This document shows positions 7,612-16,390 of a DNA stretch of 64,000 bases, in pieces. The stretch is taken from assembly GCA_934716995.1 (NCBI GenBank), contig CAKUYO010000001.1:124001-188000 (forward strand). The letters are read 5' to 3'. The translations under genes were made by a program, and so were the position numbers. Under the pieces are notes generated by a model that was not told the DNA's origin, did no database searches, and saw nothing but the letters and a program-made list of their open reading frames with translations. The DNA is from an uncultured Bacteroidales bacterium. GTDB lineage: Bacteria; Bacteroidota; Bacteroidia; Bacteroidales; Paludibacteraceae. Each line of letters begins with the position of its first letter. Position 1 is the first letter of the stretch.

Positions 7612-9318
7612 TTATTGTTTTACCCACAAACTCGGCGTATCCTCCGTATATCCGTCGCCCGTCCAACAGCGCAGTGACACACGTTGGCAGCCCGGCAAGC
7701 CGTTGTATATCTCTACATACGTCCCCACATCGTAACTGCAGGCTTTCTTGTCCACCCAACTGCCCGTGTTGGCATACACGAAACTATGCGCTTCGCCCTC
7801 GGCACGGCGAATAGACAACTCGGGTTGGTGAGTATGCCCGAACACCACCACGCGTTTGCTCTTGTCTTTGCCATACGCCGCCACGGCGGTCAGATAGTGG
7901 ATGTCCGGCACCTCGCAGAATACGGCACCCAATACAAACGGGAAGTCCGTAGGGGCGTTGTTGCGCATAAGCCGCTCCTCCCACTCCGATTGACGGTACA
8001 TCGTGGCATAGAGTGTCGGTTGCGCCTTGCCCAGGAACGAGTACTCATAGAGCATATAGTCGCGCGTCAGTCCGTTCAGCCCTGTCGGCATAGGCGTATT
8101 CTCCAAGTCTTCGAGCGGTTTGGCTATAGAAACCACACTCCACACGGCTTTCAATATGCTTTTGTTGCCCGTGTCAGTGCCGCTTTTGCGGGTATTGGTC
8201 AAGTCGGAGGCTGACAAGTTGTAGTAACTAAGGTCATGTTTCTTGCGTCCGTATATGGCATTGGTTGCCCCGATACGGGTGGTGAAATAGCCTGCAGGCA
8301 GAAAAGCATTATCCGTCCGCACACCGTCTATACCGATATTGCTCAGCGGGTCGGGCGCACACAGCACATCATACCGATGGCTGTGCTCCATTACCACACA
8401 GGGCGCATAGTCAGGTATATACGTACCTAATCCTGCTACATCGCGTGCCTGGATAATATCCTCGCCGAAGATAGCCCGTATATCCGCTTCTGTAGCCCCC
8501 ATATCGTGGTTACCCGGCACATAGACCAAACGGATACCTGCTTCTTGTACGGCTTTCAACCGGTCTATAACAGTTTGGTTGGCAGTGGCAATCCCTCGTA
8601 TATACTCGCTTTCGCTCATTGGATTGCTTAGTATATCTGCAAAGGTCAATAGCGGTGCAGGCGTGACGTACTCGTCAAACACATCACCCAACAGCACCAG
8701 TTCGCGGTAGCGGTCTGCGTGTGCAATCAGGTAGTCCAGATAGTTGAGCAATAGCGACTTGTTCTCTATAAACCAACTATACCCGTAAGCCTGCGCTCGA
8801 CGGTCGTTCATGTGTATATCCGATATAACGGCGGTAATCTGCTTCTTGCCCGTTTGCGGAAGCAACTGTTCCGCCGCAGGCACCAGCATCAGATGGGCAT
8901 AGCCATAGCGTTTGCCCTCTCTGTAAAGAAGTGTAAGGGCGTGGGGCGTGGTGTAGTCTATACCGTCCAATGTCAGGCGTACGCTGTTATGGTCTTGGTC
9001 AAACGTAAATTGTGCCCCGCCGTAGTTATCTGTGGGCCATTCTTCGGGCATCACATCGGTATATTCCGCAAGGCGCAGCGAACCGGCCAATTCGCCTTTC
9101 AATTTTCCGCCCGTGTAATGCAGCACATACTCGCTGCGCAATGGCATTTCTACCAATACTCCATGCGCACCGCTCAGTGCTTGTCCGTCTATCTCCCATT
9201 CGGAATACGTATCAATAGTTCCCGTAGGGATACGATCTTCCACTATCCCTACATAGTCGCACGCTGCCCAAACAAGGCACACACACAACAGACAATCTCT
9301 GAAAAGTCGCTTCATCAT
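7612..9318 (-). CDS. secreted calcineurin-like metallophosphoesterase (lipoprotein)
   Basis: A 568-residue protein whose N-terminus ends in a lipobox-like VWAAC (Cys20), suggesting an envelope lipoprotein. All metallophosphoesterase blocks are present: SDIH (166-169), GDVFD (211-215), GNHD (269-272) and GHTH near residue 497, which bind the two-metal centre. The first about 150 residues form a beta-rich domain I do not recognise. The start overlaps the RND pump stop (ATGATGA), so it is co-translated with the pump; an ATG at 9315 is an equally good start. Substrate unknown; UDP-sugar pyrophosphatase-like or general phosphodiesterase activity are possibilities only. Its position between pump and channel genes is unusual. 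Confidence 0.85.
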   Translation of the reverse strand: MMKRLFRDCLLCVCLVWAACDYVGIVEDRIPTGTIDTYSEWEIDGQALSGAHGVLVEMPLRSEYVLHYTGGKLKGELAGSLRLAEYTDVMPEEWPTDNYGGAQFTFDQDHNSVRLTLDGIDYTTPHALTLLYREGKRYGYAHLMLVPAAEQLLPQTGKKQITAVISDIHMNDRRAQAYGYSWFIENKSLLLNYLDYLIAHADRYRELVLLGDVFDEYVTPAPLLTFADILSNPMSESEYIRGIATANQTVIDRLKAVQEAGIRLVYVPGNHDMGATEADIRAIFGEDIIQARDVAGLGTYIPDYAPCVVMEHSHRYDVLCAPDPLSNIGIDGVRTDNAFLPAGYFTTRIGATNAIYGRKKHDLSYYNLSASDLTNTRKSGTDTGNKSILKAVWSVVSIAKPLEDLENTPMPTGLNGLTRDYMLYEYSFLGKAQPTLYATMYRQSEWEERLMRNNAPTDFPFVLGAVFCEVPDIHYLTAVAAYGKDKSKRVVVFGHTHQPELSIRRAEGEAHSFVYANTGSWVDKKACSYDVGTYVEIYNGLPGCQRVSLRCWTGDGYTEDTPSLWVKQ

Positions 9319-12300
9319 TTATTGTCGGTATGGGGATGACGCGCTTCGACGAGCGAGTACATGATAGGGATGATGAAGCCGTTGAGCAGCGTAGAGGACA
9401 AGAGTCCGAAGAGGATGACCTTTGTCATGGGGCTCTGTATCTCGTTGCCCGGGAGGTCGCCGCCGAGTGCCAGCGGGATAAGCGACAGCGCAGTAGTGAG
9501 GGCGGTCATCAGGATAGGGTTCAGCCTGTCCGCCGAGCCTTGCACGATACGTGCGTGGAGCGGCAGTCCCTCGCGGGAGAGGTCGTTGTACCGCTCAATG
9601 AGCAGCATACCGTTGCGTGTGGCGATACCGAAGAGCGAGATGAAACCAATCAGCGCGGGGATACTCAGCACGCCGCCGTCCAAGGCAACCGCCAGCACGC
9701 CGCCCATCAACGCCAATGGCAGGTTGCACAGCACCACCACCGCCTGACGCATATCACGGAACTGCATAAACAGCAGCAGGAAGATGACTATCAACGCCCC
9801 TATCGTAGCCAGCGCAATCGTGCGGGACGCTTTCTCCTCGCTCTCGAACTGACCGCCGTACTCGATATGGTAGCCCTCGGGCAGCGTGATTTGTTCGCTG
9901 ATAATCTGCTGTATGTCGTTCACCGCGCCGCGCAAGTCGCCGTTTGTAACATTGGCAGAGACGACCAACTTACGGCTCACGTTCTCGCGGTTGATGGTGT
10001 TCGGTCCCATAGCGGAGCGCACGTCCGCCAGCGACGAGAGCGGTACAGCCGCCGTGGCGGTAGAGATACAGATGTCGCGTATATCGTCCATAGTGGCACG
10101 CTCTGCGGGGTTGAGGCGCACAACGAGGTCGAAGGCTTTGCTGCCCTCATAGACCTGCGACACCACGCTGCCGCCCAGCAGCACGTCTATCTGCTCGGCG
10201 AACTCGGCAGGCGAGATGCCGTACCGCGCCAGTATATCGCGCCGCGGAGTGATGAGCAACTGCGGACGTTCCACCTGCTGCTCCACGTTCAAATCCGCCA
10301 CGCCGTCCACGCCGGCGATAGCCGTTTTTATCTGATTGCCCAGTTGGTACATCTTGTTGAGGTCGGTACCGAACACCTTGATGGCGATGTTGGACTGCGT
10401 ACCCGACAGCATGGCATCGATACGGTGGGAGATAGGCTGCCCTATCTCCAAGTTGATGCCCGAGAGGACACTCATCTTTTGGCGTATCTCCGCCATCACC
10501 TCCTCTTTGGAGCGGTCTTTGAGTTCAAACGGCGCTTCTATCTCCGAAGTGTTCACGCCCAAGGCGTGTTCGTCCAGTTCGGCACGCCCCGTCTTACGAG
10601 CCACGGTCTTTATCTCGGGCACCGAGAGCAGTATCTCCTCCGCCTTGCGACCTATGGCGTCCGATTCCTCGAGCGACACGCCCGGCAGGGTGCTTACATT
10701 GATAGTGAAAGAGCCCTCGTTGAAGCCCGGCAGGAAACTGTGTCCGAAGAAGCAGAACCCTACCGCCGCCGCGGCGAAGAGCGAGAACGTAACGCCTAAT
10801 ACCGCTTTCTTGTGCACCAAGGCAGCCTCCAAGGCACGGGTATATACCTTGCGCAAGCCCTGTACCAGCCGCGGTTCGCGGTCGGCATGGCGCATAGCAC
10901 GCTCCGTGCCGAGCAGGTAGGAGCACAGCACGGGCGTCAGCGTCAGTGCGACTAATGTGGAGGCGAACAGCGACACGATAAACGCCACGCCGAGCGGCGC
11001 GAGCATACGTCCCTCCATACCCGACAAGAGGAACAGCGGCACGAAACTGACCACAATGATAAACGTGGAGTTGATAACGGGCATACGTACCTCATACGAT
11101 GCATTGAACACCACCTCGCGCACCGGCAGCCGCTTCTCCCGTGGCAACAGGGCGTTCTGCCGCAGGTGCTTATACACATTCTCCACGTCCACTATCGCGT
11201 CGTCCACCAACGAGCCGATGGCTATCGCCATACCTCCGATACTCATCGTGTTGATATTCAGTCCGAAAAGGCGCATGACGAGTATCGTTATCAGTAGCGA
11301 CATAGGTATCGAGACGAGCGAGATAAGCGTCGTGCGCCCGTTCTGCAGGAAGATAAACAGCACGAGAATGACAAACAGCGCCCCCTCCCATAGCGACTTC
11401 TTGATATTGCCGATAGAACTGTCGATAAAGTTCTTCTGACGGAAGATGTCGGTCGAAACCACCACATCGGCGGGCAGTTGCGTTTTCAGTTCCTCCACCG
11501 CCTTGTCCAGATGCTCCGTCAGTTCGATAGTGCCGGTGTTCGGCTGCTTGGTGACGGTCAGCAGTACGGCGGGTTTGCCCTTGACCGATGCCACGCCCAA
11601 CTTAGGCGTCTGGGCACCGATAGCCACCGTAGCCACCTGCTCCAAGCGCACCGTACCGCCGTCGGTGGTGGGTACGGCAGCCTGCCCGAGCAGGTCGAGG
11701 TCGTTGGTGGAGAGTGCGCCGCGGATGATGTACTCGTTGCCGTACTCGTACAGCACACCGCCCGAGGCGTTCTGGTTCATACCGCGTACGGATGCGAGCA
11801 GGTCGTCGAGCGCCACGTGGTAGGTGCGCATGCGGTTGGGGTCAATCTGTATCTGGTATTCGCGTATGTCGCCGCCCATCACCGCCACCTGCGCCACGCC
11901 GCCCGTGGAGAGCAACCGCGGACGTATCGTCCAGTCGGCAATGGTGCGCAACTGCTCCTGCGTGGTCACGGAGTCAGCGGTCAGACCGATAATCAGCACC
12001 TCGCCGAGGATAGACGACTGGGGACCCAATATAGGTCGCCCTACATAGTCGGGCAACGCCTCCGACACCGTGGCGAGTTTCTCGCTCACTATCTGCCGGG
12101 CGCGGTAGATGTCCGTACCCCAGTCGAACTCCACCCACACGACTGAGAAACCCGTGGTGGACGACGAGCGCACGCGCCGCACATCGGTCGCACCGTTCAC
12201 CGCCGTCTCTATCGGGAACGTTACCAATCGCTCCACCTCCTCGGGTGCCATGCCCGTGGCTTCGGTCATCACCACCACGGTGGGGGCGTTCAGGTCAGGG

Positions 12301-12416
12301 AACACGTCCACATCCATCTCGCGCACGTTGTACACGCCCGCACAGAGGATAATCAACGCCGCCACCACGATGGCAAGCCTGTTCTGCAATGCAAACCGGA
12401 TAATTTTATTCAGCAT
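9315..12416 (-). CDS. CusA/CzcA-family heavy-metal efflux RND pump
   Basis: The 1033-residue protein is a full-length HME-type RND permease: first TM helix at 12-29, a periplasmic porter region, TMs at about 343-500, a second porter region and a final helix bundle. The HME family begins with the pattern seen here (DVDVFPDLNAPTVVVMTEA). TM4 carries GGMAIAIGSLVDDAIVDVEN (394-413), whose acidic residues Asp405, Asp406, Asp410 and Glu412 correspond to the proton/metal relay that marks metal-specific pumps. The pump exports metal ions from the periplasm or cytoplasm through adaptor and TolC-like channel. The adaptor gene lies about 4 kb upstream on the same strand, separated by six other genes. 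The metal (Cu, Ag, Zn, Co or Ni) cannot be told from sequence. Confidence 0.93.
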   Translation of the reverse strand: MLNKIIRFALQNRLAIVVAALIILCAGVYNVREMDVDVFPDLNAPTVVVMTEATGMAPEEVERLVTFPIETAVNGATDVRRVRSSSTTGFSVVWVEFDWGTDIYRARQIVSEKLATVSEALPDYVGRPILGPQSSILGEVLIIGLTADSVTTQEQLRTIADWTIRPRLLSTGGVAQVAVMGGDIREYQIQIDPNRMRTYHVALDDLLASVRGMNQNASGGVLYEYGNEYIIRGALSTNDLDLLGQAAVPTTDGGTVRLEQVATVAIGAQTPKLGVASVKGKPAVLLTVTKQPNTGTIELTEHLDKAVEELKTQLPADVVVSTDIFRQKNFIDSSIGNIKKSLWEGALFVILVLFIFLQNGRTTLISLVSIPMSLLITILVMRLFGLNINTMSIGGMAIAIGSLVDDAIVDVENVYKHLRQNALLPREKRLPVREVVFNASYEVRMPVINSTFIIVVSFVPLFLLSGMEGRMLAPLGVAFIVSLFASTLVALTLTPVLCSYLLGTERAMRHADREPRLVQGLRKVYTRALEAALVHKKAVLGVTFSLFAAAAVGFCFFGHSFLPGFNEGSFTINVSTLPGVSLEESDAIGRKAEEILLSVPEIKTVARKTGRAELDEHALGVNTSEIEAPFELKDRSKEEVMAEIRQKMSVLSGINLEIGQPISHRIDAMLSGTQSNIAIKVFGTDLNKMYQLGNQIKTAIAGVDGVADLNVEQQVERPQLLITPRRDILARYGISPAEFAEQIDVLLGGSVVSQVYEGSKAFDLVVRLNPAERATMDDIRDICISTATAAVPLSSLADVRSAMGPNTINRENVSRKLVVSANVTNGDLRGAVNDIQQIISEQITLPEGYHIEYGGQFESEEKASRTIALATIGALIVIFLLLFMQFRDMRQAVVVLCNLPLALMGGVLAVALDGGVLSIPALIGFISLFGIATRNGMLLIERYNDLSREGLPLHARIVQGSADRLNPILMTALTTALSLIPLALGGDLPGNEIQSPMTKVILFGLLSSTLLNGFIIPIMYSLVEARHPHTDNK

Positions 12417-12441
12417 AGTCTATTGTATTATCGTCAAACAC

Positions 12442-13290
12442 TCAAAATACCACTTTCTTTCCCTTGTGGATATACACTCCTTGGGCAGGTGGTGCGGCAA
12501 AACGCCGTCCCGACAGGTCGTACCACCCCTCGTCTGTTGTGTCGGTCGTGGGCGTTGTCAGGTCGGTGGTCTGTCCCCGCTTGTGGCTGAACACCCAATC
12601 CAGCCGCTCCGCCGAGTAACTCTGAATACAGGTCATCTCGTGCGTCCACCCAGCCACGGTCTCGTACCGTACGTCGTCGCCCATAGCCTCCAACTGCCCG
12701 ACCAGCGTCTCCACCGTTGTGCGCACATCGCTGCCCATTATCTTGTCCGCAAGCCCCATCACGGTATAGACCGGCGTAGTGGCGATGTTCTCCGCACTCA
12801 TCCCTTTCGGGTTGCCCGCACAGGGCATAGCCGCAGCAAAGTATGCGGGGTAGAGCGACAGCAACTTCCATGTCCCTGTGCCGCCCATACTGCCGCCGAA
12901 GATATAGATGCGTGTTGTGTCTGCCGCCGCCTGTTGCGCCACATACTCAAGCAGCCGTTTCACATCGCTTGCCATTCCACCCCAACCTTTGGTGCGGTTG
13001 CTGCATTGCGGTACCACAAAGAGGGCGGGCAGGGCTTGCTCTATCAGGTACTGTGCTATCGAGTCTATACCAGGTTCGCCCATCTGTGTCTCGTTGTCCG
13101 TGCCGCAACTGCTTCCGCCGTGCAGGTAGATAACCAGCATCGGTTTCCCGCCCGCTATCCGCATTTGCCGGTATGGCAATACCGCTCCGCTATTCAGCGG
13201 AAACTGCTCTTTGGTGAACACCGTCTCCGTCTGTGCCATAGCCCCAAGGCTCAGCACACACATCAGTGCCAATACTATCCGTTTCATCAT
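12442..13290 (-). CDS. secreted alpha/beta-hydrolase esterase with a sorting-type C-terminal tail
   Basis: After a signal peptide (cleavage near AMAQ, residue 20) comes an alpha/beta-hydrolase fold of the PHB-depolymerase/feruloyl-esterase type. The oxyanion motif is HGGS (57-60), the nucleophile lies in GGSMGG (Ser134), and Asp182 (GLADKIMG) and His217 (GWTHEM) are good triad partners. The last 25 residues (GWYDLSGRRFAAPPAQGVYI and KGKKVVF) match the C-terminal tail seen on many Bacteroidales secreted proteins, related to type IX sorting signals. It overlaps the upstream sigma gene by four bases (second ATG at 13287), so it belongs to the sigma-factor transcription unit. The substrate is unknown; an ester-linked carbohydrate or peptide is most likely. 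Confidence 0.82.
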   Translation of the reverse strand: MMKRIVLALMCVLSLGAMAQTETVFTKEQFPLNSGAVLPYRQMRIAGGKPMLVIYLHGGSSCGTDNETQMGEPGIDSIAQYLIEQALPALFVVPQCSNRTKGWGGMASDVKRLLEYVAQQAAADTTRIYIFGGSMGGTGTWKLLSLYPAYFAAAMPCAGNPKGMSAENIATTPVYTVMGLADKIMGSDVRTTVETLVGQLEAMGDDVRYETVAGWTHEMTCIQSYSAERLDWVFSHKRGQTTDLTTPTTDTTDEGWYDLSGRRFAAPPAQGVYIHKGKKVVF

Positions 13291-13904
13291 TCCAAAAATA
13301 AATCGTCGTCTGCAAACTCCGTCCAGTCATCGGAGGCATACACTATCTCTCCAGCCGAAATTTGGTTCTCGTATTGTCCCCAAGCAATGCCGAGAGTAAG
13401 CACCAGCAGTACCGACGACACCATAGCCGTCAGCCAACCGCTGATTTTGCGTTTTGCAAGACTGTAGTTGGTCTTCGCCGCCCCTACCGTCGATTGGGTG
13501 ATCTCGGCTATCTCCTCATACGACATATCCTCGTGGTAGCGCAGGTTGAATACCGCCCGTTGCGTGGGCGGCAGGCGCAATATGGTCTGCTCTAATCGTG
13601 CCAGCAACTCCTGTCCAAGTTCTATATCGGGTTCGCTATGCAATGTCTGCAATACCGATTCGTCCACATCGTCTATTGCTTCCGATGGTTGCTCATTGCG
13701 GAGCCACATATAGGCGCAGTTGGTCGCCACACGATACAGATACGCCCGCTCGGAGGACTGCTCACGCAGTTCTCCGATATGGGTGTACACCTGCAGCCAT
13801 GTGTTTTGCAGCACGTCCTTGGCGTCCTCGCTGTTGCGGAGCATACGTCTCAGATAACGGTACAACGGCTGGTTATATGTCTTGACCAATCTGTCAATCA
13901 TCAT
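13287..13904 (-). CDS. ECF sigma factor with its own C-terminal transmembrane anchor
   Basis: Residues 1-152 are a normal ECF sigma-70: region 2 (DAKDVLQNTWLQVYTHI, 27-43, and YLYRVATNCAYMWLRN, 55-70) and region 4 with LPPTQRAVFNLRYHEDMSYEEIAEI (111-135) and its helix-turn-helix. The frame then continues through a hydrophobic helix (SGWLTAMVSSVLLVLTLGIA, about 155-174) and a 30-residue acidic tail predicted outside the membrane. Classical ECF sigma factors end after region 4 and are held by a separate anti-sigma membrane protein. Here the anchor is fused to the sigma factor. It overlaps both the upstream Spy/CnrX-like gene and the downstream esterase gene by four bases. It probably controls the efflux and envelope genes around it. 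Confidence 0.85.
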   Translation of the reverse strand: MMIDRLVKTYNQPLYRYLRRMLRNSEDAKDVLQNTWLQVYTHIGELREQSSERAYLYRVATNCAYMWLRNEQPSEAIDDVDESVLQTLHSEPDIELGQELLARLEQTILRLPPTQRAVFNLRYHEDMSYEEIAEITQSTVGAAKTNYSLAKRKISGWLTAMVSSVLLVLTLGIAWGQYENQISAGEIVYASDDWTEFADDDLFLE

Positions 13905-14329
13905 TTATTCTGCTTTTGCAACTGCCCTTTGCGCACCTGCTCATCGTCATAAATCTGCTGTATCTGCGAGGGGGCAAGTACGGTACGCAACTTGTGATAG
14001 TACTCTTCGCGGATATTCAGGATACTCCGCTGGCGGTCAAAGCGGCTGCGTATAGCCGCCTCTATCTCATCCTCGGTCGGAGCGGCAGGCGACTTGTCTT
14101 TTTTGTATAGAAGTTTCACGCCTTGCAGTTTCTTGCTGTAGTCGGTGTAGATATTGCGGAAACGCTCCGCCTGTTCACCCGTCAAGCCGAACTGCGTAAT
14201 GTACGCATTCGTCTGCTCGGTTAACTGTTGTTCGCGGGCAGCACGTTTCTGTTCCTTGCCCGAGTTGTCTTCTGCTACGATACTCATACTGCATACCAGT
14301 ACCAGCACCATAATGAAATAACGTTTCAT
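13901..14329 (-). CDS. Spy/CpxP/CnrX-like periplasmic LTxxQ protein
   Basis: The 142-residue protein has a signal peptide (cleavage near SIVAED) and then an all-helical, highly charged region with FGLTGEQAERFRNIY (47-61) and TVLAPSQIQQIYDDEQ near the end, the two LTxxQ-type motifs of the Spy/CpxP/CnrX group. These proteins are periplasmic chaperones or metal sensors. In CnrYXH of Cupriavidus a protein of this group senses metal and controls an ECF sigma factor that drives a CBA pump. The direct overlap with the ECF sigma gene (ATGA) and the RND pump two genes later make a similar sensor role likely here. It has very few histidines, so the metal site is not obvious. Confidence 0.72.
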   Translation of the reverse strand: MKRYFIMVLVLVCSMSIVAEDNSGKEQKRAAREQQLTEQTNAYITQFGLTGEQAERFRNIYTDYSKKLQGVKLLYKKDKSPAAPTEDEIEAAIRSRFDRQRSILNIREEYYHKLRTVLAPSQIQQIYDDEQVRKGQLQKQNK

Positions 14330-14475
14330 ACTTGTTGTTTTTTAGAGTTTAACTTATGGTTTAGAAATGCACTTCTATCTGTAAGATGCACCCAACCGCC
14401 AAAAGTTAAATCTCAAACGTATTTTTTCTACCCCGCTCCATTCTTCATTCATCATTCATCATTCTTCATTCATCA
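14330..14475. repeat. short intergenic region with TTCATTCATCATTCATCA-type heptamer repeats
   Basis: Imperfect 7-base ATTCATC/ATTCTTC units occupy 14441-14476, up to the stop of the methyltransferase-like gene. The rest (14330-14440) must hold the promoter of the Spy-like/sigma unit if it has one. A GGTTGGGTGCATCTTACAG stretch on the minus strand (about 14374-14392) could be an ECF-type -10 region but has no recognised consensus. Confidence 0.45.
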
Positions 14476-15072
14476 TTAAAGGTATCTCCGTACCTGCCTG
14501 CAATACGCCTCATACGGTGCGCCGAAGGTGGCGCGGCAGTAGGCTTCCTCTTGGAGTATCTGCAAGTGGAGCATTGCCACGGGGAAGAGGACGAACACCA
14601 AGTGCAGCAGGTTCGGGAACGCCAGCAACAGCCCGATATACATCAGGTCGAACCCCACAAAAGCGGGATTGCGGCTGATGCGATAGATACCGCTTTGCAC
14701 CAGTTGCGTCCGGTCTTTCTCGGGTATGCCCGCCCGCCAACTGTCCGCCATAGTCAGTACGGCGATGATAAAAAACGCCAGTCCCGATGCCGCGATTGTC
14801 AGTCCCGCCCATTGCAAGGCAGAGCAATCCCGCAACTGCGGAACCAGCGTCCATTGCGGGAAGACAATGATGCTCACTACTTCCACCGGCACGACCAACA
14901 GCGTCGCCGCACCCATCAACCGCTCTATCCGCAGCACCCGTTTGGGTTTGCTGCCGACACCGATTTGGTTGGTCTGTATGCCCTGTCTGCGTTGGGCGAC
15001 CTTCTTGCCGAAATAGACCGCATAGAAGTTCGCCAACAAGGCAAGGGCTGTAATCTTGGCTATTATAATCAT
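14476..15072 (-). CDS. PEMT/ICMT-family membrane methyltransferase-like protein
   Basis: The 198-residue integral membrane protein has about five hydrophobic helices (residues 2-20, 50-67, 81-104, 145-175). Its C-terminal signature GIYRISRNPAFVGFDLMYIG, then QEEAYCRATFGAPYEAYCRQVRRYL, is the SAM-binding end of the phospholipid/isoprenylcysteine methyltransferase family. Bacterial members methylate lipids or are of unknown substrate. The start at 15072 was chosen over 15144 because ATGA overlaps the S41-like stop and the first helix starts immediately after it (MIIIAKITALALL). It is the second gene after the adaptor of the efflux pump. Confidence 0.78.
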   Translation of the reverse strand: MIIIAKITALALLANFYAVYFGKKVAQRRQGIQTNQIGVGSKPKRVLRIERLMGAATLLVVPVEVVSIIVFPQWTLVPQLRDCSALQWAGLTIAASGLAFFIIAVLTMADSWRAGIPEKDRTQLVQSGIYRISRNPAFVGFDLMYIGLLLAFPNLLHLVFVLFPVAMLHLQILQEEAYCRATFGAPYEAYCRQVRRYL

Positions 15073-16232
15073 TTTATCTTTTTGTTCGCTTTGCAAGCCC
15101 CTCCTTTGGGGGAGTCGGGGCGTTCTGTTATGTATCGTACCCAACTGTCTATGTTATCGGTCAGGGTGTCGGGGTATGGGAGTTCGATACGTAAGTCGGG
15201 TGCGATGCCGGAGGCTTTGCTCGGGTGTCCGTCGTGCAAGAAGAGCGATGACACCGTGTTCGGGTAGAAGACCTGTATGCGGCTGTTGGGCAAATGGAAC
15301 GGGAAGAGGTTGCCCGTCTCGGACGCCCCTGCGCTGTTCTCCTTGCCGTAGACAGTATATCGCTCGCGGGCGGTGTAGTTTTGCGCAACGCGCAGGATGG
15401 TCTCCGCCGAACTGGCGGTTTTGCGGTCGATAACAAACGAGATATGTATCCGTGCGTCGTGTGCGGGGATGGCTTCGTCTTCGCCGTCATCGCCCTCGTC
15501 CGCACCGACCTGCAGGAAAGAGGGTGCGGGGTTGTCGTGGTCGGAAATGATAGCCAATGCCCCGTCCTGCATAGCGGGGTGGTAGCGGTTGGCGTGGGTG
15601 TTGCGGAACCAGTAGGTCTCGGGTACGGCGGCTTGGTGGTCGATGAGCAGAGGCAGAAGCGGCATCCATATCATATCGCTGCCACCGCTGTTGCCGCGCA
15701 AGTCTATGATAAGGTGCTTGCAACCGCTTTGCAAGAACGCTTCTACCGCCTGCGCCACCCACTCGTTGGTGGGGTTCTGCCCCGCGCATGAGGGTATGCG
15801 CAACAGCCATGTTTTCTTGTTCACGCGTTGCGACACCGCCTGCGGTGCATAGTTCATCAGTTGCTTGTAATCGGGCGTATCGCGGCGTTTATAGACCTGC
15901 CAGAAGAGGTGCTCGTCCACATAGAAATGGGCGTCGAACTGCGCATTGAACCAATAGACATACTCGCACGCGGCTTGCCGTATGCCCCACTCGCCCGTGC
16001 TGATTTTCAGCCCGAAAGAGTCTTTCATTGCCTGATAGGGAGCGGAATACCCCGCCTGCATAATCGCAGGGAATGCGGCATAGTTCGCCTCGGTGTACGC
16101 CGCAAGATAGGCAAAATCCTGCTTGTTCCGCGTGATGCTGTCCTGCTGTATATATGTCTCCGCTATGGCGGTTGCAACTATGCAAAACAATGCCGCAATA
16201 ACACATACATTTCTATACAAAAACCTCTTCAT
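15069..16232 (-). CDS. secreted S41-family (C-terminal processing peptidase-like) protein
   Basis: The 387-residue protein has a signal peptide (cleavage near AIAE, residue 25) and a catalytic S41 core. The core has HLIIDLRGNSGGSDMIWMP (about 173-191), then FVIDRKTASSAETILRVAQ, where the second Ser of TASSAE is the predicted nucleophile, and YGKENSAGASETGN. No PDZ domain is obvious, so it resembles the short Bacteroidota S41 proteins rather than CtpA. The last residues (RPDSPKGGACKANKKIK) are partly encoded by the CCCCTCCTTTGGGGG repeat also seen at 16361-16390 and inside topB, so the native C-terminus may have been changed by repeat insertion. It overlaps the methyltransferase gene by four bases. 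Confidence 0.8.
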   Translation of the reverse strand: MKRFLYRNVCVIAALFCIVATAIAETYIQQDSITRNKQDFAYLAAYTEANYAAFPAIMQAGYSAPYQAMKDSFGLKISTGEWGIRQAACEYVYWFNAQFDAHFYVDEHLFWQVYKRRDTPDYKQLMNYAPQAVSQRVNKKTWLLRIPSCAGQNPTNEWVAQAVEAFLQSGCKHLIIDLRGNSGGSDMIWMPLLPLLIDHQAAVPETYWFRNTHANRYHPAMQDGALAIISDHDNPAPSFLQVGADEGDDGEDEAIPAHDARIHISFVIDRKTASSAETILRVAQNYTARERYTVYGKENSAGASETGNLFPFHLPNSRIQVFYPNTVSSLFLHDGHPSKASGIAPDLRIELPYPDTLTDNIDSWVRYITERPDSPKGGACKANKKIK

Positions 16233-16263
16233 TTTCTATCTTTATTAACATTATATCGGTAGC

Positions 16264-16296
16264 CTATCCTATAACCATCCTATAACTATCCTATGC
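16264..16296. repeat. three-copy 11-base array (CTATCCTATAA type)
   Basis: Units start at 16264, 16275 and 16286, each 11 bases, with one to three differences. It lies between the adaptor gene and the S41-like gene. Confidence 0.8.
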
Positions 16297-16360
16297 TGTT
16301 TGACACAAGATTGAAGCAGACAAGACATATAATTATTTTAACACTTTATGCCGTTCTATT

Positions 16361-16390
16361 GAGCCCCTCCTTTGGAGGGGTTGGGGAGGT
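16361..16390. repeat. CCCCTCC-TTT-GGAGGGG hairpin repeat after the adaptor gene
   Basis: Perfect 7-bp stem (16364-16370 with 16374-16380) followed by TTGGGGAGGT directly beside the adaptor stop. It has no T-tract on the minus strand, so it is a weak terminator at best. Related copies lie in the S41-like gene (15096-15121) and in topB (about 59205-59240). Confidence 0.6.

Noticed and set aside
16361..16390. Terminator after the adaptor gene
   Set aside because: The hairpin has no T-tract on the minus strand and the same sequence occurs inside coding regions, so it is listed as a repeat instead.
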